A stretch of 7,481 bases of DNA from Nitrospira sp. (GCA_015904055.1 JABMDE010000094.1:7792-15272), one strand, 5' to 3'; positions 1 through 6,683 are shown, counted from the stretch's first letter. Translations and numbers: made by a program. The notes: generated by a model from the letters alone, not told the origin.

Positions 1-1014
1 GATGCTCTGCGGTTCACCCTGGCATCAATGGCCTCACCCGGACGCGATATCAAGCTCGCGGAGGAACGGATTGAGGGGTATCGCAACTTTGCCAACAAAA
101 TCTGGAATGCCGCACGATTCGGCCTGATGTACCTGGACGGAACACGCACCGCCCTCCCTCCGGCACAACGGACCTTTCCCGACCGGTGGATCCTGAGCCG
201 CCTGAACCACACGATCCACACCGTGACGTCGGAGATGGAATCATACCGATTTGATCGCGCCACCGGGGCTCTGTACCACTTTATCTGGCACGAGTACTGT
301 GATTGGTATCTGGAATTGATCAAACCCGTCTTGCAAGACCCTGCACATCCCGATGGACCAGGCACAAGACAGACGCTCGTCGAGACACTCGAAACGACAA
401 TGCGGCTGCTGCATCCCTTCATGCCGTTCATTACCGAAGAGATCTGGCAGACGATTCCCCATCAGGGAGCCAGCATCGTCCTCCAGAATTATCCGGTTTT
501 GAACCACACCTGGTCATCACCCGATACAGAGCGACAGTTTACTCTGCTCGAACAGACTGTTGGGCTCATCCGCACCGGCCGGGTTCTGTTGAATTATCCG
601 CCGGGACAGCACATTCCCTTTTATGTCGACCATGATGACCGGAACAGGCAGGAACAGCTCCATCAGATCCATCAACACCTGGCTCACCTCAGCCGCGGCG
701 AAGCCACGATCACGGCATCGAAGGATTGGCCGTCGGTGAAACTGCTGCGGCTCGTTACGGAAGGCCTTTCTGTTGGAATCACAGTCTCCGGCGATGTCGA
801 TCTTCACAAAGCACTCGACCGTTTGGCGAAACAACTTGCGGAGAATGACAAGGAATCTCAACGGCTCACCGGCAAACTGAACAATGCGGAGTTCGTATCG
901 AAGGCTCCGCCGGACGTGATCACCGAGCACCAGGAACGGGTGCGGACGATGGCCCGTGACCGTGAGCTTCTAGCCGGCAGTGCCGAGCAATTGCGCACGA
1001 TGCTGGAAACCTGA
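1..1014 (+). CDS. valS: Valyl-tRNA synthetase, C-terminal part (5' end outside window)
   Basis: This class I aminoacyl-tRNA synthetase attaches valine to tRNA-Val in the cytoplasm. The frame is open from base 1 and begins DALRFTLASMASPGRDIKL, the segment that normally follows the KMSKS loop. The catalytic HIGH and KMSKS motifs, and about 60% of the protein, are therefore upstream of the window. Of the 337 visible residues, about 1-45 close the catalytic core (RNFANKIWNAARF). About 50-200 form the helical anticodon-binding domain (DRWILSRLN, then FIWHEYCDWYLELIKP and LLHPFMPFITEEIW). About 266-337 form the charged coiled-coil C-terminal arm typical of ValRS (LHKALDRLAKQLAEND, then NAEFVSKAPPDVI). 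The ATG at base 28 is internal and not the true start. The TGA lies 3 bases before nadC, which suggests co-transcription. Identity is certain from family knowledge. Confidence 0.97.
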   Translation, partial: DALRFTLASMASPGRDIKLAEERIEGYRNFANKIWNAARFGLMYLDGTRTALPPAQRTFPDRWILSRLNHTIHTVTSEMESYRFDRATGALYHFIWHEYCDWYLELIKPVLQDPAHPDGPGTRQTLVETLETTMRLLHPFMPFITEEIWQTIPHQGASIVLQNYPVLNHTWSSPDTERQFTLLEQTVGLIRTGRVLLNYPPGQHIPFYVDHDDRNRQEQLHQIHQHLAHLSRGEATITASKDWPSVKLLRLVTEGLSVGITVSGDVDLHKALDRLAKQLAENDKESQRLTGKLNNAEFVSKAPPDVITEHQERVRTMARDRELLAGSAEQLRTMLET

Positions 1015-1017
1015 CCG

Positions 1018-1887
1018 ATGATACCGCTTCCCGCCGCAGACATCCGCCGCGCCGTTCGGCTAGGATTGGAAGAGGACCTCGGACAAGGCGATGTGACTAC
1101 CGCCGCGCTTTTTCAAAAGCCGGTTCCCGCCCGCGCCAAGATCATCGCCCAGCAGCCGATCGTTGTGGCGGGACTGGCTGCAGCCGTGCAAACATTTCTG
1201 GCGGTCGACCCGACGCTCACCCTCACGGTCATACGGCGAGACGGCGAACCGGCCAAGACAGGCGAGCCTATCGTCGTGATCGCCGGTGACGGGCGGGCCA
1301 TCTTACAAGCGGAACGGCTCGCGCTGAATTTTCTCCAGCATCTGTCCGGAATCGCTACGCTGACACAGCAATTCTGCCGTGCAGTCAAGGGCCGTTCCAT
1401 CAACATCATGGATACCAGAAAAACATTGCCCGGCTGGCGTGCCATTCAAAAATGGGCTGTCGCGCTCGGCGGCGGCGTGAATCACCGGATGTCGCTGGGA
1501 GACGGGATGTTGATCAAAGACAATCATCTGGCGCTTCTCAAGCAAGGCCCGCAAACTGTGCGCGCGGCATGCCGGCTCGCCAAATCCTACAAACCCGGCA
1601 CAATGCCGGTCATCGTCGAAGCAGAATCCTTCTCCGAAGTTCGGCAGGCTCTTGCTGGAAAAGCCGACATTATTCTCCTGGATAACATGACGCCCGCCAT
1701 GGTGCGCCGCGCAGTCGCGCTCATCAAGGGCCGCGCGTCAATCGAGGTCTCCGGCGGCATTACCATGAAGAATGTCCGGGCCATGGCGGCTACGGGAATC
1801 GACCGGATCTCGATCGGCGCGCTGACCCACTCTGCACCGGCGGTGGCGTTGAGTCTGGTCTTGACCCGAACCGGCCGGCCGCGCTGA
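1018..1887 (+). CDS. nadC: Nicotinate-nucleotide pyrophosphorylase (carboxylating), quinolinate phosphoribosyltransferase
   Basis: This enzyme converts quinolinate and PRPP to nicotinate mononucleotide, CO2 and pyrophosphate, the third step of de novo NAD synthesis. The 289 residues match the usual family length. Visible motifs in order are EEDLGQGDVTT (about 18-28), ERLALNFLQHLSGIATLT (99-116), DTRKTLPGWR (132-141), GGGVNHR (151-157), LIKDNH (165-170), VEAES (200-204), LLDNM (220-224), EVSGGIT (243-249) and IDRISIGALTHS (261-272). The conserved basic residues that bind quinolinate and PRPP (in DTRKT, NHR and IKDNH) are all present. The ATG start is 3 bases after the valS stop. No strong ribosome-binding site is visible, so translation probably depends on coupling to valS. 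It is followed after 3 bases by birA. Confidence 0.97.
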   Translation: MIPLPAADIRRAVRLGLEEDLGQGDVTTAALFQKPVPARAKIIAQQPIVVAGLAAAVQTFLAVDPTLTLTVIRRDGEPAKTGEPIVVIAGDGRAILQAERLALNFLQHLSGIATLTQQFCRAVKGRSINIMDTRKTLPGWRAIQKWAVALGGGVNHRMSLGDGMLIKDNHLALLKQGPQTVRAACRLAKSYKPGTMPVIVEAESFSEVRQALAGKADIILLDNMTPAMVRRAVALIKGRASIEVSGGITMKNVRAMAATGIDRISIGALTHSAPAVALSLVLTRTGRPR

Positions 1888-1890
1888 TCC

Positions 1891-2724
1891 ATGCCGCTCT
1901 CTGCTCCGCTCACACTCGATAATATTCGCAGCACCTTGGCGACCACTGCTCTGGGACAGTGCCTCTACCTGCATCAGGAAGTCCCCTCGACCAATTCCGA
2001 AGCCTTGGCACTGGCTCACGCCGGCGCTGCCCACGGAACCGTTGTCATAGCCGAAAGCCAAACGGCTGGAAAAGGCCGGCGCACACGCACCTGGCACTCT
2101 CCTCCCGGTACAAATATCTATTGTTCTGTCGTTGTCCGCGGAATCGGAACGGCGTGTGTGCTGGCTGAATGGCTGTCATGGGTCCCGCTGACCAGCGCCC
2201 TGGCAGTGGCGGAAGCAGTCCAAACCGTCACGTCGCTGCCGCTCTCTTTAAAGTGGCCGAACGACCTGCTGTTACATGAGCGGAAAGTCGGGGGCCTTCT
2301 CTGTGAAAGCTCTCATGTCTCAGCCTCAGACCCGGTTGTCGTGATCGGAATCGGCCTCAATGTGAATATGCCGCAGGAGTCTTTCCCTGACGAACTGCAT
2401 CCGATCGCGACCTCGTTGTTCGAAGTCTCACGCCATCCAATCGACAGAAACCGGCTCATCGCTCAGCTGCTAGTCGAACTCGAACAAGGCTTGAACGAGC
2501 TGCGCTCCCATGGATCTGAACGGTTGCGCCGGGCCTACACCGCTCGCTGCAGTACACTCGGCAAACGCGTCCGTGCGCTCATGGGACCCGAACAGGAGCT
2601 GCTCGGCACGGCTGAATCCATCTCCACCGACGGCGCTCTGCAAATCCGTCCCCTGTCCTCGTCTCCGACAACGCCGCTACTTATCGGCATACGCGCCGCC
2701 GATGTGATTCACCTCAAAGAGTAG
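1891..2724 (+). CDS. birA: Biotin--[acetyl-CoA-carboxylase] ligase, monofunctional (no HTH)
   Basis: This ligase activates biotin with ATP to biotinyl-AMP and transfers it to a lysine of the acetyl-CoA carboxylase carrier protein. In the 277 residues I see STN (33-35), the biotinoyl-AMP loop GKGRRTRTW (60-68), KWPNDLL (121-127), the catalytic lysine segment KVGGLLCE (132-139) and GIGLNVN (153-159). A small C-terminal SH3-like domain follows from about 222 (LGTAESISTDGALQI). Only about 30 residues precede the catalytic domain. There is therefore no N-terminal winged helix, and the protein should not act as a biotin-operon repressor. The loop reads GKGRRTR where E. coli BirA has GRGRRGR; variation at these positions is known in other BPLs. 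The start is 3 bases after nadC with no clear Shine-Dalgarno sequence, so coupling is likely. Confidence 0.94.
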   Translation: MPLSAPLTLDNIRSTLATTALGQCLYLHQEVPSTNSEALALAHAGAAHGTVVIAESQTAGKGRRTRTWHSPPGTNIYCSVVVRGIGTACVLAEWLSWVPLTSALAVAEAVQTVTSLPLSLKWPNDLLLHERKVGGLLCESSHVSASDPVVVIGIGLNVNMPQESFPDELHPIATSLFEVSRHPIDRNRLIAQLLVELEQGLNELRSHGSERLRRAYTARCSTLGKRVRALMGPEQELLGTAESISTDGALQIRPLSSSPTTPLLIGIRAADVIHLKE

Positions 2725-2757
2725 CGAAATCTTCTGTCAGCCAGGTAGAATGCCTCC

Positions 2758-3549
2758 ATGCTGCTGGCCATCGACATCGGTAATACCAACGTCGTCTGGG
2801 GAATCTTTGAAGGCCGGACCCTGCTGGCCCATTGGCGATTAGCCACCGATCCCAAGACCACTGCCGATGAGTACGGCATTCTCTGTACTCACTTGCTCGT
2901 TCGAAGCGGACGCACAGCAGAACAGATTACCGGCGCCATTATTTCCAGTGTCGTTCCCGCTCTTACGGGAACCTTCGAGTCGATGATCGGCACCTACTTC
3001 GCCTGTACGCCGCTCATTGTCTCCTCGGACATGGATACGGGGCTCACGCTCCGATACCAGAATCCCAAAGAAATCGGGAGCGACCGCATCGTCAATGCAG
3101 CCGCCGCACATCATAAATTCCAGCGAGACCTCATCATCGTTGATTTCGGTACCGCAACGACCTTTTGCGCAGTGACTCACGCCGGCGAATATCTCGGTGG
3201 GGTCATCGCCCCGGGCCTGGGCATCTCAGCCGAAGCGTTGTTCGCCCGCGCAGCCAAATTGAGCAAGGTTGAGCTGGCCCGTCCAAAGACCGTGATTGGA
3301 ACTGACACGGCAGGAAGCATCCAATCCGGACTCCTCTTCGGCTACGCCGGACTCGTCGACGCCCTTGTCCGACGAATGGAACAGGAGCTCAGCCGTCCCT
3401 TCTATGTCATTGCAACAGGAGGGTTAGCCTCGGTGGTTGCTCCGGAAACCTCGTCGATTCGCGAAGTGGAGCCCATGCTGACCTTGGAGGGGCTCGAATT
3501 TCTCTTCCGACGCGCACACAGTACATGTTCAGACGTTGAACCCCGGTAA
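2758..3549 (+). CDS. coaX: Type III pantothenate kinase
   Basis: This kinase phosphorylates pantothenate to 4'-phosphopantothenate, the first step of CoA synthesis. Type III enzymes need a monovalent cation and are not feedback-inhibited by CoA. The 263 residues show the ASKHA-fold motifs: the phosphate-binding loop DIGNTN (6-11), SSVVPALT (63-70), GSDRIVNA (107-114) with the catalytic aspartate D109, DFGTATT (129-135), GGVIAPG (147-153), an SIQSG segment (187-191) and ATGGLA (219-224). The length is normal for the family. It lies 33 bases downstream of birA with a weak AGGT at 2743-2746 as a possible ribosome-binding site. It fits the cofactor-biosynthesis theme of nadC and birA. In many genomes coaX also sits directly after birA, which supports both calls. 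Confidence 0.96.
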   Translation: MLLAIDIGNTNVVWGIFEGRTLLAHWRLATDPKTTADEYGILCTHLLVRSGRTAEQITGAIISSVVPALTGTFESMIGTYFACTPLIVSSDMDTGLTLRYQNPKEIGSDRIVNAAAAHHKFQRDLIIVDFGTATTFCAVTHAGEYLGGVIAPGLGISAEALFARAAKLSKVELARPKTVIGTDTAGSIQSGLLFGYAGLVDALVRRMEQELSRPFYVIATGGLASVVAPETSSIREVEPMLTLEGLEFLFRRAHSTCSDVEPR

Positions 3550-3594
3550 CTCATCTCATCAGACTATTTTCCAGGACATTTCTTCCTTCTCCTG

Positions 3595-3622
3595 TTGACT
3601 TCCCATCACCTATGGATATCTG
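3595..3622 (+). promoter_or_regulatory. Candidate sigma-70-type promoter for grpE-dnaK
   Basis: TTGACT at 3595-3600 matches five of six bases of the -35 consensus. TATCTG at 3617-3622, after a 16-base spacer, is a weak -10. Transcription would begin about 15-20 bases before the grpE ATG. No sigma-32-type CTTGAA box and no CIRCE element (TTAGCACTC inverted repeat) were seen in the 94-base gap. The spacing and the weak -10 make this tentative. Confidence 0.35.
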
Positions 3623-3637
3623 CTGCCGTACATAGGT
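3608..3637. repeat. 7-bp inverted repeat in the grpE leader (possible operator)
   Basis: ACCTATG at 3608-3614 is the exact reverse complement of CATAGGT at 3631-3637, with 16 bases between. The left arm lies between the candidate -35 and -10. The right arm contains the AGGT (3634-3637) that is the only ribosome-binding-site-like sequence for grpE. Arm centres are 23 bp apart, roughly two helical turns. It could be an operator for a dimeric regulator or a weak RNA fold masking the ribosome-binding site; chance is also possible. Confidence 0.35.
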
Positions 3638-3643
3638 ATCGAC

Positions 3644-4255
3644 ATGAACCAAGAACAAGGAAATTCAGAGGAAACAGTGAATACTATCGATGGTTTAGGA
3701 GATGGCGCCACTGAAACAGGAGAGCCAAGCGCAACTACTGTGGACCCCCTCCTCGTAGAAGCACAACAGGCACTCGCCGCAAAAACAGAAGAAGCAAAGG
3801 CGGCTAACGATAAATATCTCCGATTGGCCGCGGATTTTGAGAATTACAAGCGGATGGCTCAGCGCGATCAGCGGGACCAAATCAAATTCGGCAATGAACA
3901 GTTGCTGAAGGAACTATTGCCGGTCGTCGATAACCTGGAGCGGGCCATCAAGGCTGCGCGTGACGATAAGGGAGGCAGCTCAGCCGTGGTTCAGGGCGTC
4001 GATCTGACCTTAAAGCAATTGTCGAGCTCTCTCGCAAAGTTCGGCGTTCAAGCAGTGGAAACAGTCGGCCAGGCATTCGACCCTGCCACGCACCAAGCCG
4101 TCTCGCATCTGCCGTCCGACATCGTACCGCGTGATCATGTGATCGACGAATTTCAAAAGGGTTATCGGCTGCATGATCGCATTCTCCGGGCAGCCATGGT
4201 CAGTGTCTCCGCTGGACCGGCACAGACCGACGGACATCATTCAACTACGCATTAA
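3644..4255 (+). CDS. grpE: Nucleotide exchange factor GrpE
   Basis: GrpE is the dimeric co-chaperone that speeds ADP release from DnaK, in the cytoplasm. The 203 residues begin with an acidic, low-complexity tail (1-36). A long helix or coiled coil follows at about 37-90, containing [16 protein letters not shown], the local equivalent of the family ENF/YRKR segment. Then come VDNLERA (95-101) and the C-terminal beta domain with [15 protein letters not shown] (145-153) and [17 protein letters not shown] (173-189). All expected parts are present and the length is normal. The ATG start is supported by an AGGT 6 bases upstream. dnaK follows 35 bases later, the standard pairing. The gene looks intact even though its partner dnaK is truncated. 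Confidence 0.96.
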   Translation: MNQEQGNSEETVNTIDGLGDGATETGEPSATTVDPLLVEAQQALAAKTEEAKAANDKYLRLAADFENYKRMAQRDQRDQIKFGNEQLLKELLPVVDNLERAIKAARDDKGGSSAVVQGVDLTLKQLSSSLAKFGVQAVETVGQAFDPATHQAVSHLPSDIVPRDHVIDEFQKGYRLHDRILRAAMVSVSAGPAQTDGHHSTTH

Positions 4256-4277
4256 CGAATCGTCGCTATCGGGAAGG

Positions 4278-4283
4278 AAGGAG
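4278..4283 (+). promoter_or_regulatory. Strong ribosome-binding site of dnaK
   Basis: AAGGAG lies 7 bases before the ATG at 4291. It is the clearest Shine-Dalgarno sequence on the plus strand of the window and fixes the dnaK start at [14 protein letters not shown]. Confidence 0.8.
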
Positions 4284-4290
4284 TCCATCA

Positions 4291-5505
4291 ATGGGTAAAG
4301 TCATCGGCATCGACCTCGGCACTACCAACTCATGCGTCGCGATTATGAGCAGCGGGGATCCTGTCGTCATCGCCAACGCCGAAGGGAGCCGTACCACTCC
4401 GTCCGTCGTGGCCATTACCGACAAGGCCGAACGTCTCGTCGGGCAAATCGCAAAACGGCAGGCCATTACCAACCATGAAAACACCATCTTCTCGGTCAAG
4501 CGGCTTATGGGACGCAAGTTCAAGAGCCGGGAAGTCCAGGAGGCCATGAAGCGGCTTCCCTATAAGGTCGTCGAAGCCGACAACGGCGATGCCCATGTCG
4601 AATTGCGCGGCAAGCGCTACAGTCCGCCGGAAGTGTCCGCCATGATTCTGCAAAAGATGCGGCAGACTGCAGAAGATTACCTCGGCGAAAAAATCACCGA
4701 AGCCGTCGTCACCGTCCCGGCCTATTTTGACGACAGCCAACGGCAAGCGACAAAAGACGCCGGGCAGATTGCCGGTCTGAACGTGCTCCGGATCATCAAT
4801 GAGCCGACGGCTGCCTCGCTCGCCTACGGGCTCGACAAGAAGAAGGATGAGCGGATCGCGGTCTACGACCTCGGCGGCGGCACATTCGATGTGTCCGTGC
4901 TCGAGATCGGCGAAGGCGTGTTCGAGGTGAAATCCACCAACGGCGACACCTACCTCGGCGGCGACGACTTCGATCTGCGCGTGATGGATTGGCTGGTGGA
5001 TGAATTCAAGAAGGATCAAGGGATCGATCTTCGCAAGGACCGCATGGCGCTCCAACGCCTCAAAGAGGCGGCGGAACGGGCCAAGATCGAACTGTCCTCG
5101 TCCCAGGAAACGGAAATCAATCTCCCCTTCATTACGGCAGATGCGAGCGGCCCCAAGCATTTGGTGACCAAGCTCACGCGGGCCAAGCTGGAACAGCTGG
5201 TGGACGATTTGATCCAACGCACCATCGAACCCTGCCGGAAGGCCATGTCCGACGCCGGTGTGACCGCCAAGGACATCCAGGAAGTCGTGTTGGTCGGCGG
5301 CATGACCCGCATGCCCAAAGTCATTCAGGTCGTCAAAGAGTTTTTCGGAAGAGAGCCGCACCGGGGCGTGAATCCCGACGAAGTCGTCGCCATCGGCGCC
5401 GGCGTTCAAGGCGGCCATCGTCGCCATCGTCCTCAAATACTGTCCGGCGGGCAGGCGCGCAATTTAAGATGTGATGGACAATGCTTCCATCTACTCCAGC
5501 AATGA
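4291..5505 (+). CDS. dnaK: Chaperone DnaK (Hsp70), truncated after the ATPase domain
   Basis: Residues 1-375 are a clear DnaK nucleotide-binding domain. The motifs are phosphate loop 1 [13 protein letters not shown] (6-18), [10 protein letters not shown] (31-40), [19 protein letters not shown] (140-158), [13 protein letters not shown] (168-180), the second phosphate loop [16 protein letters not shown] (191-206), LGGDDFD (222-228) and the adenosine motif LVGGMTRMP (334-342). The domain ends with [15 protein letters not shown] (361-375). Intact DnaK proteins continue with VLKG and then the VLLLDVTPL linker, followed by a substrate-binding domain of about 250 residues. Here similarity stops at base 5415, and residues 376-404 ([13 protein letters not shown] and on) are unrelated sequence up to a chance stop. 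The total is 404 residues against about 640. Linker, substrate-binding domain and lid are absent, so ordinary chaperone function is not expected. An isolated ATPase domain could still bind nucleotide and GrpE. It is probably a pseudogene or an assembly join. The start and the strong ribosome-binding site are normal. Confidence 0.9.
   Translation: MGKVIGIDLGTTNSCVAIMSSGDPVVIANAEGSRTTPSVVAITDKAERLVGQIAKRQAITNHENTIFSVKRLMGRKFKSREVQEAMKRLPYKVVEADNGDAHVELRGKRYSPPEVSAMILQKMRQTAEDYLGEKITEAVVTVPAYFDDSQRQATKDAGQIAGLNVLRIINEPTAASLAYGLDKKKDERIAVYDLGGGTFDVSVLEIGEGVFEVKSTNGDTYLGGDDFDLRVMDWLVDEFKKDQGIDLRKDRMALQRLKEAAERAKIELSSSQETEINLPFITADASGPKHLVTKLTRAKLEQLVDDLIQRTIEPCRKAMSDAGVTAKDIQEVVLVGGMTRMPKVIQVVKEFFGREPHRGVNPDEVVAIGAGVQGGHRRHRPQILSGGQARNLRCDGQCFHLLQQ
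5384..5429. repeat. 12-bp direct repeat flanking the dnaK breakpoint
   Basis: TCGTCGCCATCG occurs at 5384-5395, inside the DnaK codons for EVVAIG, and again at 5418-5429, just past the last DnaK codon. The copies are 34 bases apart, so they are out of frame with each other. The second copy looks like a short templated duplication at the break. Confidence 0.6.
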
Positions 5506-5576
5506 CCATTTCATGCACAGCCTCAATTCATGTCTCTAATCCCAACAATGGTTCCTGACACTTTTTTCATTCCACA
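5416..5576. other. Junction sequence between broken dnaK and broken rsmE
   Basis: About 160 bases connect the last recognisable DnaK codon (5413-5415) to the first recognisable RsmE codons (about 5577). I recognise no gene here on either strand, and every frame is short. Two details stand out. A 12-base direct repeat TCGTCGCCATCG (5384-5395 and 5418-5429) spans the dnaK break. A GGTTCCTGACAC sequence lies at 5550-5561 just before the rsmE remnant. The stretch is best described as a rearrangement scar of unknown origin. Confidence 0.6.
5550..5571. other. Possible mobile-element end (GGTTCCTGACAC followed by T tract)
   Basis: GGTTCCTGACAC is followed by a run of six T, then CATT, directly before the truncated rsmE. 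From memory, a GTGTCAGGAACC-type motif recurs beside REP-associated or IS200-like Y1 transposase genes in diverse bacteria. No transposase gene is present here, so this would be a leftover end at most. The assignment is a recollection and not a database match. Confidence 0.3.
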
Positions 5577-5909
5577 GCGCAGCAGTCTGAACAGCGGCGC
5601 CTACCAACCATCGCCCCGCCATACGCTCTTGCAACACTTCTGAGAATCCACGCAACCGTCACGGCATCGCTCATGCTTGCCGAACGGCTGGACGGCAAGA
5701 GTCTACGAACAGTCGAACTACCGCAAGACGTGACTGGCTCCGTGCTGATATTGATCGGACCAGAGGGAGACTGGAGCAAGGAGGAAATGCGGATAGCTGA
5801 TCAGGCAGGATGCGAATCCATGACCCTTGGCTCACACATTCTACGAGCCGAAACCGCAGCCATCGCCACCATCAGCATTCTCCAATCCCGCCTCGGCAAG
5901 CTGGGATAA
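5577..5909 (+). pseudogene. rsmE: C-terminal fragment of 16S rRNA (uracil(1498)-N3)-methyltransferase RsmE
   Basis: RsmE methylates U1498 of 16S rRNA using S-adenosylmethionine and belongs to the SPOUT (trefoil-knot) class. The frame after a stop at 5556-5558 reads AQQSEQRRLPTIAPPYALATLL from about 5577. This matches the family segment (E)AAxQSxRxxxPxI in mid-protein. It continues with ILIGPEGDWSKEEM (5749-5790, SAM-knot loop 1) and LGSHILRAETAAIATISILQ (5827-5886, the family LGxRILRxETA knot). About 110 residues remain of an expected roughly 240. The N-terminal PUA-like RNA-binding domain and the start of the knot domain are missing. The first in-frame ATG (5673) has no ribosome-binding site and would lose further sequence. 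The remnant is therefore very probably non-functional. In many bacteria rsmE follows dnaK, dnaJ and prmA, so its position here fits a collapsed heat-shock locus. Confidence 0.82.
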
Positions 5910-5940
5910 CCGGTGGAACGACCGGCGGGAAGTACAGACG

Positions 5941-6000
5941 TGCGCGCGAAGTGACGTACGACACCTCAGTACTCAGGCTTGTCCCCATGTGTCGTGCGCA
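5941..6000. repeat. Imperfect inverted repeat between rsmE remnant and vapC
   Basis: ACGACAC (5958-5964) pairs exactly with GTGTCGT (5989-5995). The outer TGCGC (5941-5945) pairs with GCGCA (5996-6000) if 12 bases on the left side are bulged out. The loop is 24 bases. No T run follows on either strand, so this is not a standard terminator. It lies immediately after the vapC stop on the minus strand. Confidence 0.35.
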
Positions 6001-6004
6001 TGTA

Positions 6005-6403
6005 TTACACCCAGTTTTCTAGCCGGAGGCCGGGAACATGCCGAAACTCCCGGAGATTATTGCTGACGAGCTTGGCCCCCAGACTCAATGCATGTGCGGC
6101 GATAAGCATGTCCATCGAACCAATCGGAGTCCCCTTAGCCTCAAGTTGCTGACGCAAGCGACCATATGACCAGGCAGCGGTCTGGTCAAACACAGCGACC
6201 TGAAGCGGGGCAAGAAACTGCTCAAGGGCATGGCGATTCTTAGACGAATGATGGCTCTTGCTGACTCCGTAAGCCAATTCGGCTGCCGTGATGCTGGAAA
6301 TCCCGATGTCGCCGACAGGGTGCGACTGAAAACGTTCAATAATGGAAGGCGGCTGCTGTTTGATGAGGTAGATGCAGATATTGGTATCCAGCATCAGCTT
6401 CAT
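6005..6403 (-). CDS. vapC: VapC-type PIN-domain ribonuclease toxin
   Basis: The 132 residues form a PIN-domain protein of the VapC toxin family. Such toxins are Mg2+-dependent endoribonucleases that block translation, often by cutting tRNA or rRNA, unless bound by VapB. Visible features are LDTNICIYLIK at the N-terminus with catalytic D6, SSITAAELAYG with E42, and GTPIGSMDMLIAAHALS with D98. The C-terminal part is LVSNNLREFRHVPGLRLENW. This matches the enteric MvpT/VapC pattern, which also has N where some PIN proteins have a fourth acidic residue. The start is ATG at 6403-6401, which overlaps the vapB stop as ATGA. This fixes the start and implies translational coupling. A longer in-frame extension upstream would lie wholly within vapB and is not needed. 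It stands on the opposite strand to the housekeeping genes and next to the broken dnaK-rsmE region, in keeping with acquired accessory DNA. Confidence 0.93.
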   Translation of the reverse strand: MKLMLDTNICIYLIKQQPPSIIERFQSHPVGDIGISSITAAELAYGVSKSHHSSKNRHALEQFLAPLQVAVFDQTAAWSYGRLRQQLEAKGTPIGSMDMLIAAHALSLGAKLVSNNLREFRHVPGLRLENWV

Positions 6404-6645
6404 GCAAAGGGGCGCTTTCTTTTCTGGACCGGAGGCTGTTCCCTGTTTCCCTCCATGAAGTCGTCGGTAAACATGGCGAGGCTCTCGGTGAGCGGCTGCC
6501 ACGTCTCTTTCTTTGGGCGAATGACGAGCGTATTGCCTCGCCGTTGAATTTCGACCTCGTCACCCTCCAGCTGAAATTCGCGTGGGATTCGCACAGCCTG
6601 GCTGTTGCCGCTCATAAACAGCTTGGTATTCTTCTTCGTCGCCAC
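6400..6645 (-). CDS. vapB: VapB antitoxin (AbrB/SpoVT-type DNA-binding)
   Basis: The 81 residues have an N-terminal AbrB-like swapped-hairpin domain: TKLFMSGNSQAVRIPREFQL, then GDEVEIQRRGNTLVIRPKK (about 8-46). The NSQAVRIP signature is typical of VapB antitoxins. The C-terminal part (about 47-81, TWQPLTESLAMFTDDFMEG, then a basic tail) should wrap the VapC active site. VapB neutralises VapC, and the complex represses its own operon. The start codon is GTG at 6645-6643. It is chosen because GGAGG (minus strand, 6656-6652) lies 6 bases before it and the full AbrB strand is included. An internal ATG would cut the domain. The stop overlaps the vapC ATG by 4 bases. Confidence 0.92.
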   Translation of the reverse strand: MATKKNTKLFMSGNSQAVRIPREFQLEGDEVEIQRRGNTLVIRPKKETWQPLTESLAMFTDDFMEGNREQPPVQKRKRPFA

Positions 6646-6651
6646 TGCAAT

Positions 6652-6656
6652 CCTCC
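6652..6656 (-). promoter_or_regulatory. Ribosome-binding site deciding the vapB GTG start
   Basis: On the minus strand GGAGG lies 6 bases upstream of GTG. This near-ideal spacing supports the non-ATG start for vapB. Confidence 0.75.
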
Positions 6657-6663
6657 ATCAAAT

Positions 6664-6683
6664 GTATATACACCATGATATAC
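6664..6683. promoter_or_regulatory. Candidate VapB/VapBC operator palindrome
   Basis: GTATAT (6664-6669) and ATATAC (6678-6683) form an inverted repeat with an 8-base spacer. GTATATAC (6664-6671) is also a perfect palindrome by itself. The element covers the -10 of the vapBC promoter, where an autorepressing VapBC complex would be expected to bind. Its role is inferred from position and from known TA operon autoregulation. Confidence 0.5.

Noticed and set aside
3550..3643. CIRCE (HrcA) element upstream of grpE
   Set aside because: Looked for TTAGCACTC/GAGTGCTAA-like arms and found none; only the ACCTATG/CATAGGT repeat is present.
4330..5436. Long 368-residue minus-strand open frame opposite dnaK
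   Set aside because: It is the antisense shadow of the strongly conserved dnaK ATPase domain in GC-rich DNA. It has no recognisable motifs, and its composition is biased by the sense codons.
5910..5925. CCGGT/ACCGG hairpin just after the rsmE stop as a terminator
   Set aside because: The stem is only 5 bp and is followed by CGGGAAG without a T run, so it does not fit a factor-independent terminator.
6403..6502. N-terminal extension of the vapC frame by 33 residues
   Set aside because: The extension lies entirely inside vapB in another frame, and the family start MKLMLDTN coincides with the ATGA overlap.
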